Shown here one piece after another: positions 34,174 to 42,382 of a stretch of DNA of 49,514 nt. A model generated the notes under the pieces. The model was given only the letters and a program-made list of their open reading frames with translations. It had not been told where the DNA came from and made no database searches. The DNA comes from an uncultured Acetatifactor sp. (GTDB lineage: Bacteria > Bacillota > Clostridia > Lachnospirales > Lachnospiraceae), in contig CAKRUB010000024.1 of the NCBI GenBank assembly GCA_934402375.1, positions 1-49,514 of the forward strand. Reading direction: 5' to 3'. Position numbers and translations under genes: made by a program. The stretch's first letter is position 1; the number at the start of each line of letters is the position of its first letter.

Positions 34174-35619
34174 ATGAAAAAGATTCTTTTTGCGGCATCA
34201 GAGGGTGTTCCTTTTATTAAGACCGGAGGGCTGGCAGATGTAGTTGGCTCCCTTCCGAAATGCATCGACAAAAACTACTTTGATGTCAGGGTCATTATTC
34301 CGAAATATGCCTGCATGAAGCAGGAAATGAAAGACAAAATGCGCTATGTCAGCCATTTCTACATGGATTTCAACTGGAAGAACGAGTATGTCGGAATCCT
34401 TGAGGCGGAAGTAGACGGCGTACATTACTACTTTATTGATAACGAATATTATTTCAGCGGTTCCAAGGTGTACAGTGACGACCAGAGATGGGAGATTGAG
34501 AGATATGCTTATTTTTCAAAGGCGGTTCTCTCGGCGCTGCCGACCATCGGCTTCCAGCCGGATGTCATCCATTGCCACGACTGGCAGACGGGACTGATCC
34601 CTGTCTATATGAAGGAGCGCTTCCGGGGCGGAGACTTCTTCAGGAACATGAAATCGGTGATTACAATACATAACCTGAAATTTCAGGGAAGATGGGATAC
34701 GAAGACGGTGCAGAGCATCACAGGACTGCCCGAGTATTATTTTACGCCGGATAAGCTGGAGGCGTACAAAGACGCAAACCTGCTGAAGGGCGGTATTGTC
34801 TACGCTGACGCGGTGACGACGGTGAGCGAGACCTATGCGGAGGAGATCAAGACGCCCTTCTATGGAGAGGGGCTTGACGGATTGCTGCGCGCCAGAAGCG
34901 GCGATCTGCGCGGTATCGTCAACGGTATCGATTACACGGACTTTAACCCGGAGACGGACAAAAATATTGTCAAGCCTTACAACGCGATCAACTTCCGCAA
35001 GGAGAAGGTCAAGAATAAGCGGGCTTTGCAGCAGGAGCTGTCTCTGCGGCAGGATGACAGGAAGATGATGATCGGTCTGGTGTCGAGGCTCACAGACCAG
35101 AAGGGTCTGGATCTGATCGCCTATGTCATGGATGAATTGTGCCATGACGATATTCAGTTTGTTGTCCTCGGAACCGGCGAGGAACGCTATGAGAATATGT
35201 TCCGGCATTTTGACTGGAAGTACGGAGACAAGGTTTCCGCGAATATTTACTATTCAGATGCGCTGTCGCACAAGATATACGCGGCATGTGACGCCTATCT
35301 GATGCCGTCCCTGTTTGAGCCGTGCGGACTGAGCCAGCTGATGGCGCTGCGCTACGGAACCATCCCGATCGTGAGGGAGACAGGTGGTCTGAAGGATACC
35401 GTGCAGCCATATAATGAATATGAGAGCACGGGAACAGGCTTCAGCTTTACAAATTACAATGCACATGAGATGCTGCAGATTGTCCGCTACGCAGAACATA
35501 TTTACTACGACAAAAAGCGTGAGTGGAACAAGCTGGTCGACAGAGCGATGGCGGCGGACTTCTCATGGAATGTATCAGCCCGGAAATATCAGGAAATGTA
35601 TGACTGGCTGGTTCCGTAA
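34174..35619 (+). CDS. glgA: glycogen synthase (ADP-glucose)
   Basis: A 481-residue GT5 glycosyltransferase that extends alpha-1,4-glucan from ADP-glucose. Motifs: KTGGLADV (residues 16-23, ADP-glucose binding), HCHDWQTGLIP, ITIHNLKFQG, and LFEPCGLSQLMALRYGTIPIV near the end. ATG 34174 follows GGAGGG by six bases. Other glg genes are not adjacent; instead it leads a run of genes (flippase, phosphatase, recJ) spaced by 18, 20 and 44 bases. Confidence 0.96.
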   Translation: MKKILFAASEGVPFIKTGGLADVVGSLPKCIDKNYFDVRVIIPKYACMKQEMKDKMRYVSHFYMDFNWKNEYVGILEAEVDGVHYYFIDNEYYFSGSKVYSDDQRWEIERYAYFSKAVLSALPTIGFQPDVIHCHDWQTGLIPVYMKERFRGGDFFRNMKSVITIHNLKFQGRWDTKTVQSITGLPEYYFTPDKLEAYKDANLLKGGIVYADAVTTVSETYAEEIKTPFYGEGLDGLLRARSGDLRGIVNGIDYTDFNPETDKNIVKPYNAINFRKEKVKNKRALQQELSLRQDDRKMMIGLVSRLTDQKGLDLIAYVMDELCHDDIQFVVLGTGEERYENMFRHFDWKYGDKVSANIYYSDALSHKIYAACDAYLMPSLFEPCGLSQLMALRYGTIPIVRETGGLKDTVQPYNEYESTGTGFSFTNYNAHEMLQIVRYAEHIYYDKKREWNKLVDRAMAADFSWNVSARKYQEMYDWLVP

Positions 35620-35637
35620 ATGTAATTCAACGGCAGG

Positions 35638-37302
35638 ATGAGAGAGATGGGAAAGAAAAGCGCAAAAAACAATTTCATCATGCAGGCGGGTATCCTGGCT
35701 GTTGCCGGGATCATCAGCAGGATTATAGGGCTCCTTTACAGGAGCCCTTTACATAGTGTCATCGGAGATCTCGGACTGGGCTTTTATCAGTCGGCTTATA
35801 CCTTTTATACGATCGTGCTGCTGATCTCCTCCTACAGTATACCGGCGGCGGTCTCCAAGGTGATTGCGCAGAAGCTGGCGGTGAAGGAATACCGGAATGC
35901 ACACAGGATCTTCCGCTGTGCGCTGGGCTATGTGCTCGTGGTCGGCGGAGCGGCAAGCCTGTTTTTGTTTTTCGGGGCAGGACTGCTCGTGGAGGAGGCT
36001 GCCGTGCCGGTGTTGCGGACATTCGCACCCACCGTTTTTATCTACGGAATGCTGGGGGTGCTGCGGGGATATTTTCAGGCGCACAAGAGCATGGCGCAGA
36101 CCTCTGTCTCACAGGTGCTCGAGCAGGTGGCAAACGCGGTGGTATCGGTCGGTGCGGCGTATCTTCTGATTAAGAATACCATGGGAACGCTGGAAATGCC
36201 GGCGGAGGAGACGGAGCAGATCCTGCGGGCGACGAGGGGAGCAATCGGAAGCGCTCTGGGAACCGGAGTGGGCGTTTTGATGGCTCTGCTGTTCATGTTT
36301 GCCGTCTATAGGCTCAACAAGAGCTTTATCGACCGGAGAATCCGCTATGACAGGCATCCGGAAGTGGATTCCTACCGGGACATTCTGAAAATGATCACGA
36401 TGGTGGTAACACCGTTTGTTTTAAGCACAGCCATCTATAATCTGAATGACACGATCAACAATGCTGTCTATACGAACCTTAAAGTGAGAGAGCTTGACAC
36501 GGTGGGAACCTACTCCGGCTGGGGTGTTCTCTCGGGGCAGGCGCTGACAATATCGAAAATTCCGATTGCCTTTGCGTCGGCGATGGCGGCGGCAATGATC
36601 CCGACGGTGGCGCAGCTGATCGCGGCGCGGAACGTGGAGGGAGCCAAGGATAAGATCGGCGTGGCGGTGAAGACAACGATGATTATATCCATCCCATGTG
36701 CGGTGGGACTGTTCGTGCTTGCCCGCCCCGTGACCTGTCTGCTGTTCCCGGCGAACACGCAGGCATCGGAGGATCTGGCGACCGGTCTGTTGATGGCGCT
36801 GGCAATATCGATCATCTTCTACGCACTGTCTACACTGAACAGCCAGATATTGCAGGGATTAGGCAAGATGAATGTGCCGATCGTCAATGCAGCGATTGCG
36901 CTCGGGGTCCAGACCGTGGTCGTGGTTGTCTTGTTGTTCTTTACGAAGCTGGATCTGTATAGTGTAGTCATTGCAAATATTATTTATTCGGGAATCATGT
37001 GCGCGCTGAACCAGCTAGCCGTGCGAAAGGCAATCGGCTACCGGCAGGAGATTATGCGTACCTTTGTCATACCGCTTCTGGCTTCCGCGTTTATGGGAGC
37101 CGTGGCATGGGCGGTCTATGAGGGACTTCTCCTTATGACAAAATCGCCCAGAATAGCGGTCATTCCGGCAATTCTGATCGGCGCGGCGGCTTACTTTGCA
37201 CTGCTGATTCTGTTCAGAGGGGTTACAGAGGAGGAACTGCGTGGCTTCCCGAAGGGACATCTGCTGGTGCGTCTGGCAAAGAAGTGCAGACTGATGAAAT
37301 AA
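35638..37302 (+). CDS. MurJ/SpoVB-type lipid flippase (MOP superfamily)
   Basis: A 554-residue polytopic membrane protein with about 14 helices. It begins with the family's amphipathic stretch followed by AGIISRIIGLLYRSPL, then GLGFYQSAYTFYT, typical of polysaccharide biosynthesis/SpoVB proteins that flip lipid-linked cell-wall or spore-cortex precursors. ATG 35638 or 35647 may be used. Whether it serves vegetative peptidoglycan, cortex or another polymer is not decided by sequence. Confidence 0.88.
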   Translation: MREMGKKSAKNNFIMQAGILAVAGIISRIIGLLYRSPLHSVIGDLGLGFYQSAYTFYTIVLLISSYSIPAAVSKVIAQKLAVKEYRNAHRIFRCALGYVLVVGGAASLFLFFGAGLLVEEAAVPVLRTFAPTVFIYGMLGVLRGYFQAHKSMAQTSVSQVLEQVANAVVSVGAAYLLIKNTMGTLEMPAEETEQILRATRGAIGSALGTGVGVLMALLFMFAVYRLNKSFIDRRIRYDRHPEVDSYRDILKMITMVVTPFVLSTAIYNLNDTINNAVYTNLKVRELDTVGTYSGWGVLSGQALTISKIPIAFASAMAAAMIPTVAQLIAARNVEGAKDKIGVAVKTTMIISIPCAVGLFVLARPVTCLLFPANTQASEDLATGLLMALAISIIFYALSTLNSQILQGLGKMNVPIVNAAIALGVQTVVVVVLLFFTKLDLYSVVIANIIYSGIMCALNQLAVRKAIGYRQEIMRTFVIPLLASAFMGAVAWAVYEGLLLMTKSPRIAVIPAILIGAAAYFALLILFRGVTEEELRGFPKGHLLVRLAKKCRLMK

Positions 37303-37322
37303 AAAGGTAAGGAACAGAAGCG

Positions 37323-37871
37323 ATGCTGTATATCATGAGACACGGAAAAACGGACTGGAATGCCCGGCATAAGCTGCAGGGGCGGACGGATATTCCCCTG
37401 AATGAGGAGGGGCGTGCAATGGCGAGGGCTGCGAGAGAGCAGTACAGAGAGGTGCATTTCGACATCTGCTATTGTTCCCCGCTGAAAAGGGCGAAGGAGA
37501 CGGCGCAGATTTTTCTTGAGGGAAGGAATGTCCCGATCCAGTATGACGACCGGCTGCAGGAGATGAGCTTCGGCATCTGTGAGGGCGTCGAAAACTCCTT
37601 TCAGATACCGGACTGTCCGATTAATACGCTCTTTTCCGACCCGGCAGCTTACAGGGCGGTAGAGGGCGGAGAAAGTCTGGAAGAGCTGTATGCGAGGACG
37701 GGAGAGTTCCTGAAGCAGGTGGTTGAGCCGGAATTGGCGGCAGGAAAGAGTGTCCTGATCGTCGGACATGGGGCAATGAATTCAAGCATCGTCTGTCAGG
37801 TAAAGAAGATCCCGCTTGCTGATTTTTGGAGCGCAGGAATTGAAAACTGTAAGCTGATGAGGCTGGATTAA
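37323..37871 (+). CDS. histidine phosphatase family protein
   Basis: A 182-residue phosphoglycerate-mutase-like phosphatase with the catalytic RHG (residues 6-8, MRHGKTDWN), LQGRTDIPLNEEG, the CSPLKRAKETA segment and the second His in VGHGAM. Candidate substrates are broad (sugar phosphates, adenosylcobalamin phosphate and others). It lies 20 bases after the flippase gene and 44 before recJ. Confidence 0.9.
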   Translation: MLYIMRHGKTDWNARHKLQGRTDIPLNEEGRAMARAAREQYREVHFDICYCSPLKRAKETAQIFLEGRNVPIQYDDRLQEMSFGICEGVENSFQIPDCPINTLFSDPAAYRAVEGGESLEELYARTGEFLKQVVEPELAAGKSVLIVGHGAMNSSIVCQVKKIPLADFWSAGIENCKLMRLD

Positions 37872-37915
37872 CGGATAAAAATGTCGTGCAGGAGACACGG
37901 TATCGGAGAATATGG

Positions 37916-39694
37916 ATGGAGAAATGGTTTGTCGCCGCAAAGAGAGCGGATTTTAATAAGTGGGCGGAGGAGTTCGGCATCAGCCCGGTGCTGGCGCGCA
38001 TTTTGAGGAACAGGGAGCTGACGGAGGAGGCGGAGATCCGGAAATTCCTATGGGGAACCTTGCAGGACTGTTATTCGCCGTGGCTCCTGAAGGACATGGA
38101 CAAGGCGGTAGAGCTGATTCTGGAGGCGATGGCAGAAGGGTGTCATATCCGTGTCATCGGGGATTATGATGTGGATGGCATCTGCTCGTCCTATATTCTG
38201 ACGAAGGGCTTGCAGCTCATCGGCGCAAAAGCGGACACAGCGATTCCGCATCGGATCCATGACGGCTACGGGCTGAATGAGCATCTGATCGAGGAGGCAA
38301 GAGCGGACGGCGTTGGCATGATCGTGACCTGTGACAACGGAATTGCCGCTGCACCGCAGATCGAGCTGGCGGATTCCTACGGCATCCGTGTCATTGTCAC
38401 GGATCACCACGAGGTGCCGTTCCGGTTGGAGAAGAATGCGGACGGAGAGGAAGTCCGCAAGGAACTGCTCCCACCGGCACTGGCAGTCATCGATCCGAAG
38501 CAGGAGCAGTGCAGCTATCCGTTTCCGGGTATCTGTGGAGGCGTGGTGGCATATAAACTGATCGGGGCGATTCAGGAGAAGACTGGAAACGCAACGCTCG
38601 GAGAAGCGATGGACGAGCTGCTGGAATTTGCGGCGCTTGCCACGGTCTGTGACGTGATGGAGCTGAAGGACGAGAACCGTATTCTTGTCAGGGAAGGCTT
38701 AAAGAGAATGAAAAATTCGCGGAACCCGGGACTTCGGGCGCTGATGGAGGTCAACCAGATTGAACCGGCAAGGCTGAATGCCTATCATTTGGGATTTGTC
38801 ATCGGTCCCTGCCTGAATGCGACGGGGCGGCTCGACACGGCGGAGCGCGGTCTGGAACTTTTACAGAGCCGGACGAAGGTGGAGGCGATGAGCGCGGCGA
38901 GGGAGCTCAAGGAGCTGAATGACAGCCGTAAGAATCTGACGCTGAAGGGTGTCGAGGAGGCGGAGAGCTATATCGCGGAGCACGGCACGGCGAAGGACAA
39001 GGTCATGATTATTTTCCTGCCCGAGGTGCACGAGAGTCTTGCGGGCATTATCGCAGGCAGAATCCGGGAGAGATATAACCATCCGGTGTTTATCCTGACG
39101 AGAGGCGAGGAAGGAGTCAAGGGCTCCGGGCGTTCCATAGAGGGCTATCATATGTATGACGCCATGACGGGGGTAAAGCAGTATTTTACGAAATTCGGCG
39201 GTCATGCGATGGCGGCGGGATTATCCATGAAGGAGGAGGACATTGAGAAGCTGCGGCGGGACATCAATGCAGCGTGTACCCTCGAAGAAGAGGATTTTGC
39301 GGTGCGGGTGCACATTGACGTGCCGATGCCGTTGGATTACGGGACGGAAGAGCTCGCGGACGAACTGGAGCTGCTGGAGCCCTTCGGTGTCGGAAATCCT
39401 AAGCCGCTGTTCGCCCAGAAGGAGCTGCTGTTCCTGTCGGGCGTGCGGATGGGGGCGAACAAGACCTGTGCGAGATATACGGTGAGAACACCGGACGGCG
39501 CGACCAGACAGCTCGTCTATTTCGGCGATCTGGAGCGCTTCGGAGCGTTTCTGGATGAGAAGTACGGCGCCGGAAGCGGCGAGGCGCTCTATGCGGGCGG
39601 TGTGCAGTTTAAGCTGTCTGTCGTCTACCAGCTGGGAAAGAATACCTACAGGGGGCAGACCCAGCTGCAATACATTATGCAGAATTATTGTTAG
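37916..39694 (+). CDS. recJ: single-stranded-DNA-specific exonuclease RecJ
   Basis: A 592-residue 5'-3' exonuclease. DHH-family motifs: GDYDVDGICS (metal ligands, residues 82-91), CDNGIA, VTDHHEVP (DHH 163-165), then the DHHA1 domain with GSGRS and the FGGHAMAAGLS motif. ATG 37916 follows GGAG by seven bases. It acts in recombination and mismatch repair. The gene ends five bases before the convergent rqcH stop. Confidence 0.95.
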   Translation: MEKWFVAAKRADFNKWAEEFGISPVLARILRNRELTEEAEIRKFLWGTLQDCYSPWLLKDMDKAVELILEAMAEGCHIRVIGDYDVDGICSSYILTKGLQLIGAKADTAIPHRIHDGYGLNEHLIEEARADGVGMIVTCDNGIAAAPQIELADSYGIRVIVTDHHEVPFRLEKNADGEEVRKELLPPALAVIDPKQEQCSYPFPGICGGVVAYKLIGAIQEKTGNATLGEAMDELLEFAALATVCDVMELKDENRILVREGLKRMKNSRNPGLRALMEVNQIEPARLNAYHLGFVIGPCLNATGRLDTAERGLELLQSRTKVEAMSAARELKELNDSRKNLTLKGVEEAESYIAEHGTAKDKVMIIFLPEVHESLAGIIAGRIRERYNHPVFILTRGEEGVKGSGRSIEGYHMYDAMTGVKQYFTKFGGHAMAAGLSMKEEDIEKLRRDINAACTLEEEDFAVRVHIDVPMPLDYGTEELADELELLEPFGVGNPKPLFAQKELLFLSGVRMGANKTCARYTVRTPDGATRQLVYFGDLERFGAFLDEKYGAGSGEALYAGGVQFKLSVVYQLGKNTYRGQTQLQYIMQNYC

Positions 39695-39699
39695 AAGAC

Positions 39700-41457
39700 T
39701 TATTCCGAAACGAGTCTGATTCCGGAAATGTCGCTGTCAATCGCCATAGAGTAATTCGTATAGTAGACGACAAAGCCGGGCTTGGCTCCGGCGGGCTTTT
39801 TCACATGCTTTTTCTGGATATAATCGATCTCGACCTTTTCCTGTTCTCTGCCCTTGGAGTAATAGGCGGCGAGTCTTGCCGCTTCCTCGAAGGTGCGGTC
39901 GGGCAGTTCACCGGAATTTCCGGCTTTCACGACAACGTGTGAGCCGGGAATTTTTTTTGCGTGGAACCACCAGTCGTTACCTGTGGCGAATTTGAAGGTC
40001 AGCTCATCGTTCTGGTAATTGTTTTTCCCGACATACATATCAAAGCCGTCACTGCTGATATAGTGGAAGGGCTTGCTGGTAAAGCGTTGTTTTTTCGCAT
40101 TGCCCTTATGGCGGAGGTAGCCGCTCTGGACTAGCTCGTCCCTGATCTCAGCGAGATCCTCTTCGTGGAGCGCGATGTCGAGGGAGGCGGAGACGGACTC
40201 CAGATGGTCGATCTCGGACTTAACCTCCTCGGTCAACTGTGACAGCGCCTCGTAGGTGCGCTTCAGCTTGTTGTATTTGTCGAAGTATTTTTTTGCGTTT
40301 TCCGTGGCGGTGAGCGTCGGATCGAGAGGGATCGTCACATTTTCATTGGTGTAGTAATTCAGGGCTTCCAGGCTCTTTGCACCGGGGGCGGCGCTGTAGC
40401 CGTAAGTATTTAACAGTTCACCGTAAATGCGGTAGGTATCCCGCTTTTCCGTGTCCTTCATCTGACGGAGCTGGAGGTCGTACTTCTTGACATTGCGCTC
40501 CAGAGCTGTCTGCACGATTCTGCGTAGATCGGAGGATTTCTGGCGGATGCGGGTCAGGGTGTTCTTTTCGGCATAGTAAGCCTCGAGAAGCTCTGACATG
40601 GAGGCGTAGGTTACGGTGTGATCGTCGGAAACGCCGGCATGGTTGTACATCGTCAGCGGCAGTGCACAAAATTCCACGGGCTTCCCGGCTGTGTAGGCGA
40701 TATTGGGGGTAAAATGCTCCTCTCGGATTGCTGTGACCATGTGGGTCAATGCTGCGTACAGCTTCTGGTAATCGGTTTCCGCGAGTGCGGCTGTCGGCTG
40801 CTCCCCGTCGATCTGTGCCTCATAGCAAAGCTCCTGCGCGAGAATGGGAGAGATGCCGGTGAAGCTCCCGTACAGCGCCTTGAAGGCTGGCTGGGGCTTG
40901 CCGGCAAGCCTTTGCCGGAAGGTGGTGTAGTCTGTGCTCAGGGCGTCCAGCTTGTCCTGTGTCTGCGCGACAAAATAAGGTTTGCCGGGGAGAACCTCGC
41001 GGACGGAGCTGACAGCGGCGGAGACGCGCTTGATGCTGTCGATGATCGTGTCGTCATCGTTGCAGAAAATAATGTTGCTGTGTTTGCCCATGATCTCGAC
41101 CACAAGAGTTTTATGACGGAGATCGCCCATCTCGTCAAGATGCTCGATCTGGATATGGACGATACGCTCCAGACCCGGCTGCGTAATGTCCGTGATGCGC
41201 CCATTCTGTAAATGCTTGCGCAGCAGCATACAGAAGTTCGGGGCGGTCATGGGGCTTACCTTTCCTGTTTCCGTCAGGTAAATCAACGGCAGGGAGGCAT
41301 CGGCGGAAATGACGAGGCGCTTCTGGCCTGTCGGCTGCTTGACCGTCAGGAGAAGCTCGTCGCTCTCCGGCTGGGCAATCTTGTAGAGCCGCCCGCCGAT
41401 CAGTTCTTTTTTCAATTCACTTACTACGTTTGCTATTGTAACACCATCAAATGCCAT
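39700..41457 (-). CDS. rqcH: Rqc2 homologue RqcH (NFACT family)
   Basis: A 585-residue ribosome quality-control protein. It binds 50S subunits carrying stalled chains and recruits tRNA-Ala to add C-terminal alanine tails. The order is NFACT-N (MAFDGVTIANVVSELKKEL and GGRLYKI), helix-hairpin-helix, a long coiled-coil middle (residues about 280-450), and the C-terminal NFACT-R domain (YVGKNNYQNDELTFK and DWWFHAKKIPGSHVV). Start ATG 41457 has GAGGA upstream. An inserted miniature element begins about 30 bases upstream of its start. Confidence 0.93.
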   Translation of the reverse strand: MAFDGVTIANVVSELKKELIGGRLYKIAQPESDELLLTVKQPTGQKRLVISADASLPLIYLTETGKVSPMTAPNFCMLLRKHLQNGRITDITQPGLERIVHIQIEHLDEMGDLRHKTLVVEIMGKHSNIIFCNDDDTIIDSIKRVSAAVSSVREVLPGKPYFVAQTQDKLDALSTDYTTFRQRLAGKPQPAFKALYGSFTGISPILAQELCYEAQIDGEQPTAALAETDYQKLYAALTHMVTAIREEHFTPNIAYTAGKPVEFCALPLTMYNHAGVSDDHTVTYASMSELLEAYYAEKNTLTRIRQKSSDLRRIVQTALERNVKKYDLQLRQMKDTEKRDTYRIYGELLNTYGYSAAPGAKSLEALNYYTNENVTIPLDPTLTATENAKKYFDKYNKLKRTYEALSQLTEEVKSEIDHLESVSASLDIALHEEDLAEIRDELVQSGYLRHKGNAKKQRFTSKPFHYISSDGFDMYVGKNNYQNDELTFKFATGNDWWFHAKKIPGSHVVVKAGNSGELPDRTFEEAARLAAYYSKGREQEKVEIDYIQKKHVKKPAGAKPGFVVYYTNYSMAIDSDISGIRLVSE

Positions 41458-41476
41458 GGTTGAATCCTCGCTTTTC

Positions 41477-41706
41477 TGATACTTTATAGGTGTTTGCGAA
41501 ACTCATGTTTTCGCAGGTGACGTTGCACAAAATGCACAGACCACCGCAGGCACGCTTTCGCTACCTTCCGCTCGCAGCGGTGCATAAGTCTCCACAGTAC
41601 GGAGACTAAGCACCGGCGGCTCCAGAGTGCACTGCTTGCGGTCATGTGCATCCTGCGCAACTGTTATCTGAAGGGTGTGAGTTTCGCAATTACCTATGAT
41701 ACTTTA
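41477..41706. mobile_element. 210-bp miniature inverted-repeat element (MITE-like) with 10-bp target duplication
   Basis: Bases 41487-41696 start TAGGTGTTTGCGAAACTCA and end with TGAGTTTCGCAATTACCTA, inverted at 17 of 19 positions. Both sides carry the same 10 bases TGATACTTTA (41477-41486 and 41697-41706), a target-site duplication. The interior holds no transposase frame but much pairing: GTTGC/GCAAC and ATGCACA/TGTGCAT (41523-41537 with 41645-41660) and CGGTGC..GTCTCC / GGAGAC..GCACCG (41578-41614). A non-autonomous element mobilised by an unknown transposase is the best reading. Confidence 0.8.
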
Positions 41707-41813
41707 ATGCCTGTGATCCAGTATAGCAGATGCGCCCACAAAATGCCAGCCCCACCGATGAACTGAATTGCCGCAGGCGCTTTTATGAATGCTCAGGGCT
41801 GAACTGTTACAAA

Positions 41814-41979
41814 TTCCTACCTGAAAGAGGAAAGTGCAGTTCAGGTAGGAAAAATAGTGAGAGGATAGGGAAAGTTTCCTAGCTGGAGGAGGAAAGTGTA
41901 TCCTGGGTAGGAAATATACAGAAGCATTAGGGAAAATTTCCTATCTGGAAGGAAAAATGGAGTTCGGGTAGGAAATGAG
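41814..41979. repeat. three tandem 62-bp repeats, each a hairpin
   Basis: Units begin with TTCCTA at 41814, 41876 and 41938, a period of exactly 62 bases. Each holds an inverted repeat TTCCTAxCTG...CxGGTAGGAA; in unit 1 the stem is a perfect 12 bp (TTCCTACCTGAA / TTCAGGTAGGAA). A purine-rich GAGGAAAGTG lies in the loop of units 1 and 2, and AGGGAAA closes each spacer. Not CRISPR: repeats are long and intervening DNA is itself conserved. Function unknown. Between the MITE and this array (41707-41813) I see nothing. Confidence 0.8.
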
Positions 41980-41996
41980 GGCAGAAGATCGGATAA

Positions 41997-42080
41997 AAAC
42001 TTGCGCTGATCCAGATTGGATTGCTCATAGTGGCAGCAATAGGACTCGCGCTTGAGATAAGTCATAAAGACAAAAAATAA
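41997..42080 (+). pseudogene. decayed holin-like type I toxin (Hol_Tox-like)
   Basis: The frame reads LALIQIGLLIVAAIGLALE, then ISHKDKK and stop, one membrane helix plus a basic tail, the pattern of short holin-like toxins as I remember them. There is no start codon in frame: TAA (41994-41996) stands just upstream, where an intact copy would begin. The stop codon overlaps the left arm of a terminator AATAACCGC, an arrangement typical of this family. An antisense promoter lies downstream. Probably a 5' decayed copy. Confidence 0.45.
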
Positions 42081-42155
42081 CCGCCCCTCTAGCCAAGTCG
42101 CGGTTATTTTTTAATAACTAAGATTCGCAAGGGGTACAACCCAGTACCACCTCTT
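42070..42155 (-). ncRNA. candidate antisense RNA opposite the toxin remnant
   Basis: A minus-strand promoter (42162-42190) would start an RNA near 42155 that runs through a GGTAC/GTACC hairpin and the bidirectional terminator (T run at 42072-42077), about 85 bases long and complementary to the 3' end of the toxin transcript. This is the layout of type I antitoxin RNAs. Ends are inferred. Confidence 0.4.
42072..42112. terminator. bidirectional intrinsic terminator after the toxin remnant
   Basis: Perfect 9-bp stem AATAACCGC (42076-42084) / GCGGTTATT (42100-42108) followed by T6 on the plus strand and preceded by A6 (T6 on the minus strand). Confidence 0.85.
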
Positions 42156-42161
42156 AAGACA

Positions 42162-42190
42162 AATGTATCACAAAAACAAGGAAATTGCAA
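42162..42190 (-). promoter_or_regulatory. promoter of the candidate antisense RNA
   Basis: Minus strand: -35 TTGCAA (42185-42190), 17-base spacer, -10 TACATT (42162-42167). Confidence 0.45.
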
Positions 42191-42198
42191 CAGATTAC

Positions 42199-42324
42199 TT
42201 GATTCCTCAAGCGAAAAGTGGTAATGTAGCAATAAAGGAACGACCGCTCACAAGGTGGTTGAACGTTGAATGAGTGTATAGATAATCCACCCTCCCTACT
42301 GTCAAGTTTCAAGGGTGGTTTTCT
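42199..42324 (+). ncRNA. candidate small RNA with own promoter and terminator
   Basis: TTGATT (42199-42204), 17-base spacer, TAATGT (42222-42227) preceded by TGG, so an extended -10. Starting near 42234, an RNA of about 90 bases would end at the hairpin CCACCCT (42287-42293) / AGGGTGG (42312-42318) followed by TTTTCT. No convincing reading frame lies inside. It may belong to the neighbouring toxin-antitoxin remnant or be an independent small RNA. Confidence 0.4.
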
Positions 42325-42382
42325 ATGTATTGTAACCAAGCTAAAGCGAAATAAAATGTGCGAAGCGCAGATTGGAGTGCTG

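Noticed and set aside
35727..35750. 9-bp hairpin AGGGCTCCT / AGGAGCCCT with short T tail inside the flippase gene
   Set aside because: It lies about 30 codons into a well-conserved coding region with only TTT after the stem; probably codon coincidence.
41814..41979. CRISPR array
   Set aside because: Only three units, 62-base period with the whole unit related, no constant repeat of 23-47 bases with unique spacers, no cas genes.
41841..42065. 74-codon minus-strand frame across the tandem hairpin repeats
   Set aside because: Its sequence simply reflects the DNA repeats; no ribosome site or homology is evident.
42266..42382. N-terminal extension of YicC
   Set aside because: It would translate the terminator hairpin of the small-RNA candidate; the family's invariant MIKSMTGFG start is at 42383.
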